From Rutstroemia sp. NJR-2017a BVV2 (taxonomy: Eukaryota; Ascomycota; Leotiomycetes; Helotiales; Rutstroemiaceae), in contig NJPS01000015.1 of NCBI GenBank assembly GCA_002946415.1, positions 1-64,000 of the forward strand: a stretch of DNA of 64,000 bases. Direction: 5' to 3'. The position numbers were made by a program, and so were the translations under genes. Of this stretch, positions 34,980-47,196 are shown piece after piece. The number at the start of each line of letters is the position of its first letter. Within the stretch, counting starts at the first letter, position 1. The notes under the pieces were generated by a model. It saw only the letters and a program-made list of their open reading frames with translations, did no database searches and had not been told where the DNA came from.

Positions 34980-35835
34980 GTGATGGCTTCAGTGTTTGCA
35001 CTATCGCCAGCTGGGCTTACCAACATGTGGTTAGTGCATCTTCATTTCACTCCGTTATTATGACTGAATGATGAAAACCTTTGTATCGTCATCCTTAGTC
35101 TGAACTGGCTGTGATACTTTAGCTTTCTTAGCTTGCTGGGATGTGCTTTTGTGTTCATGAGCTGGTCTTGATGAGACATAATCTTCTCTCTGAATGAGGT
35201 CGATGCATCATAATTCGAGGTCACGATTTACTATTCTAATTTGCTGACTTCCTCACTCAGCTCTATTCACCACGACGATAACCCGCGTAGTCCATCCGGT
35301 GACGATGGGAATTTGGAAATCTGCAGTCACAATACGGACTGAATCTTCCGACTGTAATCAGAGCCTGGTACGTGTTATATTTTCCTTTTTCCCCCTAGCA
35401 CCGACATTTCATGATGACAAAAGGCCATGAGGCCTGATAATCCCAGCTCGTCGAATGCCTCACATATAAACGCAGAGAGCATATTGAGATACAAAACCCG
35501 TTCTGAAAATCCACCAACACTTCAAATTTGTCAACACTGGCTTCCCAGACTTATGCTTACCTGATTTGTTTATGTAGGATCCCAGCGAAGAAGAAGCCCA
35601 TTAATTTCATGGACTACAACAGTGCAGTTAATCGGGGTGTCTTGAGGAAATACACAGAAAGATCGGACTAGGCTTTTGCCATTGGTAGTGCTGAGCATAG
35701 CCATCTGGCACTGATAAGGCATGCAATGCAAAACGAGGCTGAATTTCAGCCTCAACCTTTGCGAAAGACAAATAAATCTTAGCTCGTTCCACATCACTTC
35801 TCCATCATGTTCATCTCACACATCCTTGACCTACA
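34980..35835. other. Intergenic, nothing recognised
   Basis: 856 bp between two plus-strand genes. Short open stretches on the minus strand (35224-35042, 35797-35570) have no motif and are not called. Confidence 0.5.
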
Positions 35836-37024
35836 ATGAGTGATCCTCCCAGTTATGACCAAGACCTGCTTAGCCGTCTTAATGCTCTGAAGAAAACAAA
35901 TATAAGCCTTGGTGCGACGCCGTAAGCTCTGATGGATTTGCGTAATACGTCACCCGCTGAGATATTCTAGTAATCTTTTACCCAACGCCTCTCGACAAGA
36001 AGAATCCCCGGAGACAGGTCTATCCGAGAGATTGCGTAGTCTTCGGAACGGAACTCTCTCAAGGTCATCTACGCCAGCAGCGCCATCAAAGCAAACATCT
36101 CGTTCACGGCTGGGTGATGAAACCCATAGCTTGGCCCTCAGGGAGGACATAGATCCCTTCTTCGGATCTAGCAATGAAAACGACGACAGAACTCTAGACG
36201 AGCTCCTAGAAGAAATTGGACCCGAAGCCCAGTGGCTCAACCCGGATGATCCAGATGATGTCGAGAAACTTATGAATGAAGCCAAGGATGCTTTACGAAA
36301 CAAGGATACCGGCTCCGAACCGTCCTCGGAACATGATCAGGAGGAGAAGAAGAAGAAAGACGCCAGCAACATTCTGACAAGCGGTCTGGATATGTCAGTG
36401 TTTCAACTCGACGACGAATCCGAGGATGAGGGAAGAAAAGAGCATCAAGACCCAGAAACAGAATCACGTGAGGTCCAAGACATCGTTGCGAAGTTGTTGG
36501 ACGAGGTGAACCTGGAAAGAGATGGAGATGAGAATGCAGGCGATGAGGATGCCGCCGAAGAAGAAATTCAAAATGCTGGATCCAACCTAGCAAAAGATGA
36601 CGATGACGATGACCCCTCCGTCATGCTCCCCTCCGTGCCCTCCAAACTTCCCGATCCTGTCCCCCACCCCACCACACCCAGCCGGCAATCCCTCGACTTC
36701 GAAAATGACATAACAGCTCGTCTTGCAGCCCTAAAAGGCCTCGGCTCATCGTCCTCGTCCTCGAATCCCCTCGGGCTACCCTCCGCACCAACAGCGAAGC
36801 CGGTTTCCAAAGCCGCGGAGCCGGTGACTAGGGGATTGAAGAAATATACAGATGATGAAATCGAGGCTTGGTGCATTATCTGCCAGGACGATGCGACGGT
36901 GGAGTGTGCGGGCTGTGAGGGCGATTTGTATTGTGCGAGGTGTTGGAAGGAGGGACATATGGGGCCGGATGCAGGGTATGAGTTTAAGAGACATCAGTGG
37001 AAGAAGTATTTGAAGCCGAGTTGA
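35836..37024 (+). CDS. ANCHR/ZFYVE19-like zinc-finger protein
   Basis: Exons: 35836-35921 and 35971-37024; 379 residues. The N-terminus DPPSYDQDLLSRLNALK and an acidic helical middle (EEIGPEAQWLNPDDPDDVEKLMNEAK) precede a C-terminal zinc finger (about 325-370) reading CIICQDDATVECAGCEGDLYCARCW, KEGH. This B-box-like Cys/His finger and overall layout match the abscission/NoCut checkpoint regulator family (human ZFYVE19/ANCHR), which binds the ESCRT ATPase Vps4 during cytokinesis. Fungal members are little studied, so a role in cell separation or ESCRT function is inference. The 49-bp intron (GTAAGC...TTCTAG) was placed to keep the frame. The middle is strongly acidic. Confidence 0.75.
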
Positions 37025-37521
37025 GGTGCAGCGGATGCATACCGGCCAAGTGAGGAGGGGCAATTTGGACAAAGTGGAGGCAGAGGTTTGGAAGTTTGGT
37101 CAGGCTTCACTTCATGTGGTTATGTTGGAATATCGGAGATTCATAGCACATTTAACAACATGCCACTTATATTGCACGCCGAAGTAATGAAGTAGACTGT
37201 ACGCTGTCGTATTTTACACTGCTCCAAGGCGATTATGTAGTAACAAGGAACCCACCACTCTTACCATATCTTTCCATTGCCATGTCCAATTTCGCCTCTT
37301 CAAATACTAGCAGAAACCATTTGCTGCAATAAGCTGTTACATACGTGAAGACAAATAACAAAACTCAAATCCTTGTGTACTGTACAAAATGCCATTTTCC
37401 ATTGCAAATTCAAACTCCATGCTATTTTCCAACGACTATCATCCAAATTAAAGCACAAGCTTAAGGAAAAACAAAAGAAGATGGAATCCAGTGAACTTCG
37501 GTGCAGCATTCAAAGCCTCGC
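37025..37521. other. Convergent intergenic region
   Basis: The 3' flanks of the ANCHR-like gene (plus) and the LMBD1-like gene (minus) meet here. No gene or repeat seen. Confidence 0.5.
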
Positions 37522-39354
37522 CTAGTCATCTGCATGATCATCGTCACCGCGAATACCACGACCAGCAGCGCCAGTACTCTGTGGCTTTGGCTTCCCACGG
37601 ATATCTTGCCAGGTTGCACCGAATCTTCTGCCAGTACTAGCGAGAAGGCCTTCCTCCTCATCAGCCTCAGCATCTTCATCGAGCTCGTTCAGGTTGAGCT
37701 TTGGAGTTCTGAAGAGAGAAGTAACGAAGACAATCAAGAATACCGCAAGGAAGGCGAATTGTGCCCAAAAAGCGAGAGCGCCGAAGACTGGGAAGTTCAC
37801 AGTGACTCTGTTGAGGAACGTGGACACAACACTCGGGGTGCAGACCTTTTCGGCGCCTTCACCGGAAGATAATTCGCTGCAGGGTTTGACCAATTCTGGG
37901 TGTTTGCTGCAGTCTGGTTGTTCTCCAGGATGCCTGGGTGGATTGGTGCAGAACGTCTGGGCGCCATAAATTGCATATTGAGGTGCAACAATCATGGCGA
38001 GAGCGTAATTAATGGCAAGCATGATCAAGGTCAACATGACAGTCGCCATGAGAAGGGCTTGGGGAGAAGTGTGACCCTTTCGGATCTCAAACAGCTTGAC
38101 CCATAAGAATCTGATGCCGATAGTAGCTATGCCAGTGACCGAACTGCTGAAGAAGAATAGGACTAAAAGTGCCATCAAAACGTAATCAATGGGGAAGACG
38201 ACAGAGGATTTGACAAAAATCCAATTGATAGGTTGAAACACATTGATGCTACACATGAGATATTAGTCAGAACACAGAGAATCATGGAGTGAATTGTCGT
38301 ACCTTCCCAAGATATAGCCGCAATGCTGCTTACAGATCGAGTTCTTCGCTTTATCAATACCTGTAATGAGCATGGAGACCCAAATGATGAGGGCTAGAAC
38401 CAAAAGAAGTAGGCCACCGATCAATTTCAGAGGTCTAAAAACGGCGCATATTTTAGTCCACGCTCTGACAACGAAGCTTTTACCCTCCCCACGAGCTTCC
38501 GCAGCAAGGCGTTCCCGTCGAACAAGGGTACGCTCTTCACGCATCAAACTCTCCAATTCTCGCTGGTCTTTGGCCGGAATATTTCGTCCTGAATTTCTTC
38601 CTTCGAGCTGGTGTTGACGTTCTCTGTTTTGCTCCAAGGCCGATGCAGTCGTCTCTGAGAGTTGTGGTGCGCTGATCGAAGGCGCAGACTTGATGAAGGA
38701 GATGGGCAATAATGCCAAACCAGCAGAGGTGTATAGAATGTACAGTATTGTGCCCAAGGATATCAAGAGTCCCAGAGCGAAGGTTAAGGCGCGCTCACCA
38801 TGGTTTTCTGCCAGGAGGCGTTTGAAATAGTCGAGGTCCATGTGATCCCCGCCATTCTTTGCAACTGGGACAAAGAATCCAACGATGAACAAAATGACTA
38901 CGAGCGCGACAAAGATCAAGGTATATTTCAAAGCCCCGACGAACCTCTGACTGAATGTTTGGAGACCTTCCTCCGCCTCAACCTCATCATATTCTTCGTA
39001 AAGGAAATAGGTAAATGGTACCACAAGGAGACAAAGAACGGCATCCAAACTGTACAGCGTGTAATACACAATCTTCAGTGTCAAAAGGATATTATGAACC
39101 GTCTCAGGAGTAGCCCAATCCTTCTTTGCGCCAAGCTTAGTTGATGTTGTTGAGCTGGTGAGGGCGATATCGACGGGTAGGAGGAGGACCGTCGCCAAAA
39201 GAGACGTCAGAGTGATGATTGTAACGGTAGAAACCAGCGCAGAACGATCGCGAGGTGTTTGATATGTATATGTGAAAATGGCTGCTATGAGAGCAACAAT
39301 TCCCAGGGCCACGGCGTATGCGACCCAAATGAACGCTGTTTGTATGAGCGCCAT
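37522..39354 (-). CDS. LMBD1-type membrane protein (probable lysosomal cobalamin transporter family)
   Basis: Exons: 39354-38303 and 38248-37522; 592 residues. The 54-bp intron joins CGYILG to [16 protein letters not shown]. About nine hydrophobic segments are visible: two in the first 60 residues, others near 95-120, 142-165, 195-225, 320-345, 365-395, 410-440 and 500-525. A charged cytoplasmic loop (about 230-300, Glu/Arg-rich) lies mid-protein. The family is LMBR1/LMBD1, whose animal member exports cobalamin from lysosomes. Most fungal entries carry the same name by homology. The C-terminus is acidic ([11 protein letters not shown]) and hydrophilic. A vacuolar membrane location is likely. 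It shares a 673-bp upstream region with CFT1. Confidence 0.88.
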
Positions 39355-40027
39355 GTTGGCGACTTGAATGATTTCTCTCGACCCTATCTATTCACCTTTC
39401 TTGCGAGGGATTGATGTAGTAACAACTGTAATATGAGTGTTAGCTATTCTGCGCTGTGTCTCACACCATTGTTTATTGGCATTGGGAAGCGGATCAGCCT
39501 TCGCAGATGCGTCTGGAACATGACCATCGATAGAAGCAAAGCGGGGAATGATTCAGTTCGTACCTAGTATGCAAGTATTGATGTTCTTTGATATTATATC
39601 GTCGCTGCGAATTAACAGCTCTCTTTCATCCTGCGTAAGATGTAGAACAAGAGATGAGACTGAAGAACTCCTCTCGTGTATTCGACGACTCTTGCTTCTG
39701 CCTTGAATACGATCTGATACAAGAAAGTATGAAGTTAAGCAAGCTAGAGCTCTAGCACACGACTAACATAGAACTGACGTAGGGGCGCTCGAGGGGGCTT
39801 CGCTGCTCTGGTGGGGATTGGTTGGAGCTTTCTAGTTGGTTGCTTTCAGCTTAAAATCTTAAATTCCACGCGGCGATAGAAGAGCCCGACGCTAAATCAA
39901 TAAGAATCGGGACAGACGCGAACCTTTGTACTGCGCTTCAAGTTCAATTATCAACAACCTCAAAGAAACTGATTTATATTCTTGCGCTTTCACAAGTTAT
40001 GATTTTGACACTCAATTTAGTAACATA
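39355..40027. promoter_or_regulatory. Divergent intergenic region, LMBD1-like / CFT1
   Basis: 673 bp between two start codons facing outward. It must contain both promoters. The right third is C/T-rich before the CFT1 start. No strong TATA box was identified. Confidence 0.5.
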
Positions 40028-43000
40028 ATGCAATGCTACACGGAGCTGACACCTCCTACAGCTGTCACACACTCTTTAAGCCTTCCCTTTTTGTCTGCGG
40101 ATTCTAAGAACCTCATTGTCGCAAAGGCATCCCTACTTCAAATCTTTACCTTCAAAACAACTACTGTTGATTTGAGCATATCTTCAGCGACAGACCCCAA
40201 ATCAGAGCAAGATGCACCGATTATCGACCACCGCTTTCATGACGAAGATGGATTGGAGGCTTCATTCCTCGGTGTCGACTCAGTTCTGCAGCGGTCAGAA
40301 TTGGCGCAAACAACGAAATTGGTGCTCGTAGCTGAGTACACTTTATCTGGAACGGTTACCTCTCTAGTAAGGGTCAAGATAATGGGTTCAAAAACAGGGG
40401 GTGAAGCTCTTCTGGTTGGATTCAAGGACGCAAAACTCAGTCTGGTGGAATGGGACCCAGAACGACCTGGCATATCGACAATCTCTATCCATTTCTACGA
40501 GCAAGATGAACTTCAAGGAAGTCCGTGGGCTCCAAGCCTCGGAAATTGCGTCAACTATATTTCTGTCGATCCTGGTAGCAGGTGTGCTGCACTGAAATTC
40601 GGAGCTCGAAATCTTGCAATTCTCCCTTTCAAGCAGGATGAAGATGTCAACATGGACGGTTGGGACGAGGAGCTGGATGGGCCCCGACCAGCTAGCAAAG
40701 CAACTCAGAAGGCAGCTGGCGAGAATGGACAGCTTGAAACTCCATATGGATCCTCATTCGTCTTATGTCTGCCAACGCTCGATCCAAGTCTTATATATCC
40801 AATACATCTTGCGTTCCTATATGAATATCGAGAGCCAACTTTTGGAATTCTGTCATCGACACTATCTCCATCTGGGGCTTTACTGCAAGAAAGAAAGGAC
40901 CACTTGTCTTATATGGTCTTTACACTAGATTTGCACCAAAGGGCCTCGACTCCTATTCTCTCTGTTACCGGCCTACCCTACGATCTTTTCGCCGTTGTTC
41001 CCCTCGCGCCTCCTGTCGGCGGAGCTCTTTTAGTAGGCGCTAACGAACTGATACACATCGACCAAGCCGGCAAAGCCAATGGCGTGGGAGTCAACGTGTT
41101 TGCAAAGCAATGTACTTCATTCGGCCTGCTGGATCAATCAGACCTCGAGATGCGCCTTGAAGGATGCAAAATTGCACAGCTCTCAATAGAGAATGGCGAA
41201 ATGCTGATCATACTACATAGTGGCGATCTTGCCATTTTGAGTTTCCGTATGGATGGAAGATCAGTCTCCGGATTAAGCGTCCGCCGTGTAATTGCTGACT
41301 CAGGCGGTACCATATTGACAGCTGCAGCTTCATGCGTGAGCTCGCTTGGTCAAGGCACTCTGTTTGTCGGTAGCGAGATATCTGATTCTCATGTCTTGGG
41401 GTGGACCCGTAAATCCAACCAGGTTTCACGTCGGAAATCAAAGCTTGATACTTCAACAGGATTCGATGAAGATATCCTTGATGAAGAAGACCTGGATGAT
41501 GACGATGATGACGATCTGTATGGTGATGGTCCAGCAATCACCCTGACGGCAGGACATAGTGCAGCCGCAAATAGCAAAGCTGGAGATTATATCTTCCGTA
41601 TACATGATTCTATGATCAACATAGCTCCAATAAACGAGATAACGTTTGGGGAAAAAGCCCCAAGCGCTAGTGACGAGGAAGAACTCAACTCCAGCGCCGT
41701 CACCAGTGATCTGCAGCTCGTTGCTGCTGTGGGTCGAGAAAGAGGCGGCTCTTTAGCAATAATTAACCAGAATATACAACCAAAAGTGATAGGTCGGTTT
41801 GAATTTCCCGAAGCCCGTGGTATCTGGACGATGAGCGCCAAAAGGCCAACGCCCAAAGGCTTACTGGTTAATAAAGAAAAGACAGCCGCCAGCGGGGATT
41901 ATGGCGCTGATGCCCAATATGACAGGCTGATGATTGTTTCCAAGGCATCGTCAGATGTAGCGGAAGAATCTGCCGTTTATGCACTGACATCGGCTGGATT
42001 TGAAGCTCTTACAGGAACCGAATTTGAACCGGCTGCTGGTTCTACGATCGAAGCAGGAACATTGGGGAACGGCATGCGTGTCATTCAAGTCTTGAAGTCT
42101 GAAGTCAGGAGCTATGATGGTGGTAAGTACATCCCTTTTCTTGGAAATCCTGCCCCTCTTGGAATGTACGATAAAACGGATGGATGGGAGGGAAGAGATG
42201 TCGGAAGTTTTACAGTTTACGGTCATGTATACTCGCTGCCCGGGGCGCTATCTGGAGTAATGTCATATCCTATAGCATCAATGAAAGCGAATTACTACAA
42301 CGTCACAACCGTGCCTTCATAATACCTTCCCTTGCAACATGTCTTTATTCATGCGAACGCGAACTAGAACCGTAGCTAACGAAGTGCTATCGGTCTAGAT
42401 CTTGGCCTTGCACAAATCCTGCCAATGCTTGACGATGACACGGGAGCAGAACCTAAGATCGTTAGCGCAAGTTTTGCTGACCCTTTTATCCTGCTTCTGA
42501 GAGACGACGCAAGTATCTTTGTTGCTCAGTGTGATGACGACAATGAACTCGAGGAAATAGAACGAGTTGATGATAATTTACTGGCTACCAAATGGCTTGC
42601 AGGTTGTCTTTATGATGATTGTAGTGGTGCATTCGACAAAACCGCATCCGAGAAGACTGGCGAGAATGTGAAGATGTTCTTGCTAAGTGCGGGCGGTGCA
42701 TTGCATGTTCGTACCTCCTATCATACTGCTTGTTGACAAAACTAATAACTCTAGATCTATGCCTTACCTGATCTCTCCAAGCCGATGTACGTGGCAGAAG
42801 GACTGTGCTTTGTGCCGCCTGTGCTCTCAGCAGACTATGCCGCCAGAAGATCTGCTGCTCGTGAAACCCTTACCGAAATACTTGTTGCCGATCTTGGAGA
42901 TTCTGTTTCGAAGACGCCGTACCTCATTGTAAGTAATCGTCCCGGCCCTGTTAGTCCTCGCTAACTTTTCTAGCTACGACCCTCAAATGATGACCTTACA

Positions 43001-44777
43001 ATATATGAACCCTTCCACATACCTGCTAAATCTGCCGTCCATTCTTCCACTACACTGCAGTTTTTAAAGATACAAAACTCTTACCTAGCTAAGAGCCCAG
43101 ATGTCTCTGCCGAAGAACAGGCTGATGATACACAAGAGACTAGAGATAAACCAATGCGCGCTGTTGCAAATCTGGGTGGCTACAGTGTAGTCTTCATGCC
43201 CGGTGGATCACCGAGCTTTATCATCAAAACTTCAAAGACTTTACCCAAGGTTCTTGGTCTTCACGGCACAGGTGTTCGCAGTCTGAGCAGTTTTCATACA
43301 GAAGGCTGTGATAGAGGTTTCATATACGCGGATATAGAGGGAATAGCTCGAGTAGCACAGCTTCCGCCAGACTACACATTTGCAGAGCTTGGAATGGCGT
43401 TGCGGAAGATTGAGCTAGGCGAGGACGTTCAAGCGGTGGCCTACCATCCACCAATGGAGTGCTATGTTGTGGCCACTAGCACTTTCACGGAGTTCGAATT
43501 GCCAAAAGATGATGATCACCGCAAAGACTGGCAACGCGAAGATATCTCATTCAAACCATTAGTTGAACAGAGCTACCTCAAGTTGATCAGCCCGACGAAT
43601 TGGTCTGTTATCGATACCATCGAGCTCGATCCGTGTGAACTTATTACGAGCGTCAAGACCCTGAATCTCGTGGTATCCGAAGTCACCAACGAGCGTAAGC
43701 AATTAATTGCTGTCGGAACAGCCATCACGAAAGGCGAGGATTTAGCCACGACAGGTCGTCTCTATGTCTACGATATAGTTACCGTAGTGCCTGAGCCCGG
43801 CCGACCTGAAACAAACAAAAAGCTCAAACAAATTGCCCTCGAAACCATCACTCGTGGCGCTGGAGGTCCGGTCACCGGCATCTGCGAGGTTGGCACGCAA
43901 GGTTTTATGCTGGTCGCTCAAGGTCAAAAATGTATGGTGCGTGGTCTCAAGGAAGACGGCACAAATCTACCAGTTGCGTTTATGGATATGAATTGCTACG
44001 TGACATCCGTCAAGGAGCTTCCTGGTACAGGACTCTGCGTTATGGCAGATGCCCTTAAAGGTGTGTGGTTTGCCGGATACACAGAGGAGCCGTACAAGAT
44101 GTTGCTGTTTGGAAAAAGTGCCTCAAAAATGGAGGTTCTCTGCGCGGATCTGTTACCAGACGGGAAGGACCTCTTCATCGTGGCCGCCGATGCTGATGGA
44201 AACTTGCATATTCTGCAGTATGACCCTGAACGTATGCCCCACCGCTCTTCTATTAACTTTAGATTTGTCAGCTAACAAATACCCAGATCCAAAATCCCTT
44301 CAAGGCCACCTGCTCCTGCACCGTACGACTTTCTCTCTAGGCGCCCACCATCCGACCACAATGACTCTTCTACCATCTATACCCTCTCTCCCACCATTCA
44401 CCAACGACTCCTCCTCTCCCGCCCCCGACCCTCCCTCACCCTCACAATCCCTTCTCCTAACCTCCCAGACCGGCACTCTCTCTCTTCTCACCCCTCTGTC
44501 CGAATCCCAATACCGTCGTCTCGGTACTCTCGCCTCCCATCTGACAAATACCCTCTATCACCCATGTGGACTAAATCCCCGAGCCTACAGAATTGACCGC
44601 GATGCTCCTGAAGCGATAGTGGGTGGGAGAACAATTATCGATGGATGTCTTCTGACGAGGTGGATGGAGCTGGGAAGCCAGAGAAGGGGAGAGGTGGCTG
44701 GGAGAGTGGGTGCTGATGTTAGTGAGTTGAGAGATGAGTTGGCGAGTTTGTTGAGAGGCGGTTTGGATTTTATTTGA
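40028..44777 (+). CDS. CFT1: Cft1, CPSF160 subunit of the cleavage and polyadenylation factor
   Basis: Exons: 40028-42122, 42399-42706, 42755-42928, 42974-44231, 44287-44777; 1441 residues, the usual fungal length. The start MQCYTELTPPTAVTHSLSL is the family start. An MMS1_N-type beta-propeller half (about 90-700) carries an acidic insert near 485-500 (DEEDLDDDDDDD). The CPSF-A C-terminal half runs from about 1060 to 1400 (SYLKLISPTNWSVIDTIEL, GRLYVYDIV, YVTSVKELP, ADADGNLHILQYDPE). Cft1 is the large scaffold that binds the AAUAAA-region RNA with other CPF subunits in the nucleus. The first intron is 276 bp, far longer than the others (45-55 bp). Its joined sequence RSYDGDLGLAQILPMLDDD fits the family. 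It shares a promoter region with the LMBD1-like gene. Confidence 0.93.
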
Positions 44778-45206
44778 AATTTTCATTGTGAAAAATTGGT
44801 GGAAAAGAAGGCGCGAGGTTCGATAAATTTGATGGTAGCTAACTAGATGATGCAATGTTCTTGAGCTTTTATCTTTGCAAGTTGCTCCTTGAAATTTAAA
44901 CCGTCATTAAATTCGTAAAATGCAAGTTATCAGATGTCTATACTCGCAACATTCACACATCTACTTTAGACCTACAACTAGAAATCGATAGACACTGAAA
45001 CGACCGTGGACCTTTGAGAATTAAAGAAGCTTTCATATTTTTCAACACTAACAGCAAGTTGCTGTATATACATAAATCATTCACCAACAGCGCATCTAGT
45101 TATGTCGAGCGACATGCTAAAGAACCAGCACGCAAAAACTTATTTGGCTGCCAAAAACGCCTTACCTAACCTATCTTCGTGCGCCATTGCCTATTCCATA
45201 GTTCCT
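44778..45206. other. Convergent intergenic region, CFT1 / ATG6
   Basis: The 3' flanks of two converging genes. Plain AT-rich spacer with no recognised gene. Confidence 0.5.
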
Positions 45207-46762
45207 TTATGGACTCCTTCTTGCATTGTGAACATTACTTGCATGTGCCAGCAGAAATTTGCAGCACGTAAGAGTAAACTTGCACGCCTTACTCCAGGCA
45301 TCATCCTGTGCAATGCCCAATTTGATACTAACTTCACCTATCTTCTCCCCCTCGATCTTGTATGGTAGTTTCAAACCGCGGCCCGACTCGGAAGATTCCT
45401 TCTCAACAAATGCACCTAGCTGGCGCAAACATTCCAGGAATGCTTCCATAGCCACATCGAATTTGCGATGCATGAACGTGAGTCCGAGAGGCATGTCGCC
45501 AGAAGAATAAAGTTCCAGGATTGTCTTTTTCGGAGGTCGTGTGATTGCATCTCGTTGAGAACTTGATCGACTTGCGGAGGGGGAGGGATAGGTGTAGCGG
45601 ACGATGCGAGAGGTAGAACCCATAGGCTGGAGTTCATAGCCTTCGAACTTGAAGCCAAGTCGATCGGCTACAGTAGCAAGTAGAAGGAGAGTGTGACCCC
45701 ATGCTGCATTGATTTCCGGCCAGTCAACCGGCACACTCGAAAGTCGACCTAGACGAAGTCCATTTATAGTGCCGAACTTGCCGTCATGACTTATGCAGAA
45801 TGTATCGTTGTAGACGTTCGTTCTCTGCAGCTTCTCTAACATTTGTGAGTCATGGTCGTATTGTGAATTAATACTGTCCCGTATATTTTGGAATTCTGAG
45901 AGCTTCATTGCAAACTCGTTCCTGTCGCTCCAGAACTTCTGCTCCTCAATATCAAGCGCCCGAGCTTCTTCTTCAAGCTGTGCATTTTCTTCGTTTATTG
46001 CAGCAGTCTCCGCTTCGATCTTCTTCAACTCTTCAATCGCAGCAGCTTCGTCCGCCCGGACTTTCGCCAGAAGATCGTTCGCTTCTTTAACTTCCTCTTC
46101 AGTAGGTACTTCAGCGTTCACCTGCTTCAGAAACCCAACATATGCATCTCTTTCTCGAGTTGCAGCTTCCAGGCGTTTTTGAAGTCCGTCAACCAGCAGC
46201 TCTGTGCACTCGACGCAGATAGGATGATCGATGTCGGACCGAGCTGTGAGAATCTCAAAAAGCCTCGACACTCTTTCCATCTCCTGAGATAGCGCTTTCC
46301 CCTCGTTATCCGCATTATCCCCACTTACATCATCCTGACTCTGCCTATCTGGATTCGTATCTTCTGGGGATTTAACGACTGATGGAGGGACGACTTGCGA
46401 TTCGGTCAACATAACAAAGGACATCGCCGGATTGTTCATTCCACCCCTGGGCGCATCGGATGACCCACGGTCAAATCGACGTGGTGCGGACACCGTTCGC
46501 CTGAAAGTAGGTGACCCGGCATTTTTGGAAACTCGATCATAAAGCTCCTTTCGTTCTTGCGGGAAGGCTGGTCGTGAAGGTGGAATGTTCTTTGGCTGAT
46601 TTTGAGAAGCAGCACCTGGAGATCAAGCTGTCAGTAATCTAAACATATTATACCCCTTCGCATACGGATAGACCGACCAACCAGTAAATCGAAAGCCGCG
46701 GGATTGAGATCCTCTAGGGAGCTGTCAAGCTTCAAGGATGCGCGACATTTTTGACAATACAT
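45207..46762 (-). CDS. ATG6: Atg6/Vps30 (Beclin 1 orthologue)
   Basis: Exons: 46762-46678 and 46615-45207, 62-bp intron; 497 residues. Exon 1 gives the fungal Atg6 start MYCQKC with a CxxC pair and SSLEDLNPAAFDLLVG. After a disordered N-terminal part come ICVECTELL, a long coiled coil (about 170-275, rich in Glu and Ala), and the C-terminal BARA/evolutionarily conserved domain (about 280-490) with NDTFCISHDGKFGTINGLRLGR, VDWPEINAAWGHTLLLL and the closing CKFTLTCCKFLLAH. Atg6 is shared by PI3-kinase complex I (autophagy, with Atg14) and complex II (vacuolar sorting, with Vps38). It is divergent from SCM3 with 434 bp between start codons. Confidence 0.95.
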
Positions 46763-47196
46763 ATTGTGCTTGATTAGAGAGATACCCGCGAAGCCTCCAA
46801 AGCTATTAGCTATAAGACACCAGGACTGCCCCTAGCATGATGGACTTGTTGACTATGGCGCAATCTTCGAGTTACATAAAGCTTGTAGACGAATTCCAGT
46901 TTGCTACATTTCGTCCGTTCTTTGCAGAGTGTGTAGTTGTTGCTATGATGAAGGCACTTGCATAAGTCCATTGTCCCATTTCATAATATTTATGCATCCC
47001 CGCAAGTCGGATGCTGTGCAATCAATTTACGCGGACCCGACGCGAAAAGTACCGATAGAAGTCGCGATTCTCAGCTTCGAAGTCTATATTTACACCCTAT
47101 TTTTGTTAACGAAATCACAATGCAACCTGAATATCATTGTCGTCTTTTATGATTTCGAGATTTATTTATTAGCAGACATGCTAATAGTACTGTATC
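46763..47196. promoter_or_regulatory. Divergent promoter region, ATG6 / SCM3
   Basis: Only 434 bp separate two outward-facing start codons, so the two genes must share promoter DNA. No specific box was identified with confidence. Confidence 0.5.

Noticed and set aside
42184..42375. Extra exon inside the long CFT1 intron
   Set aside because: Joining the flanking exons directly gives the expected family sequence with no missing residues.
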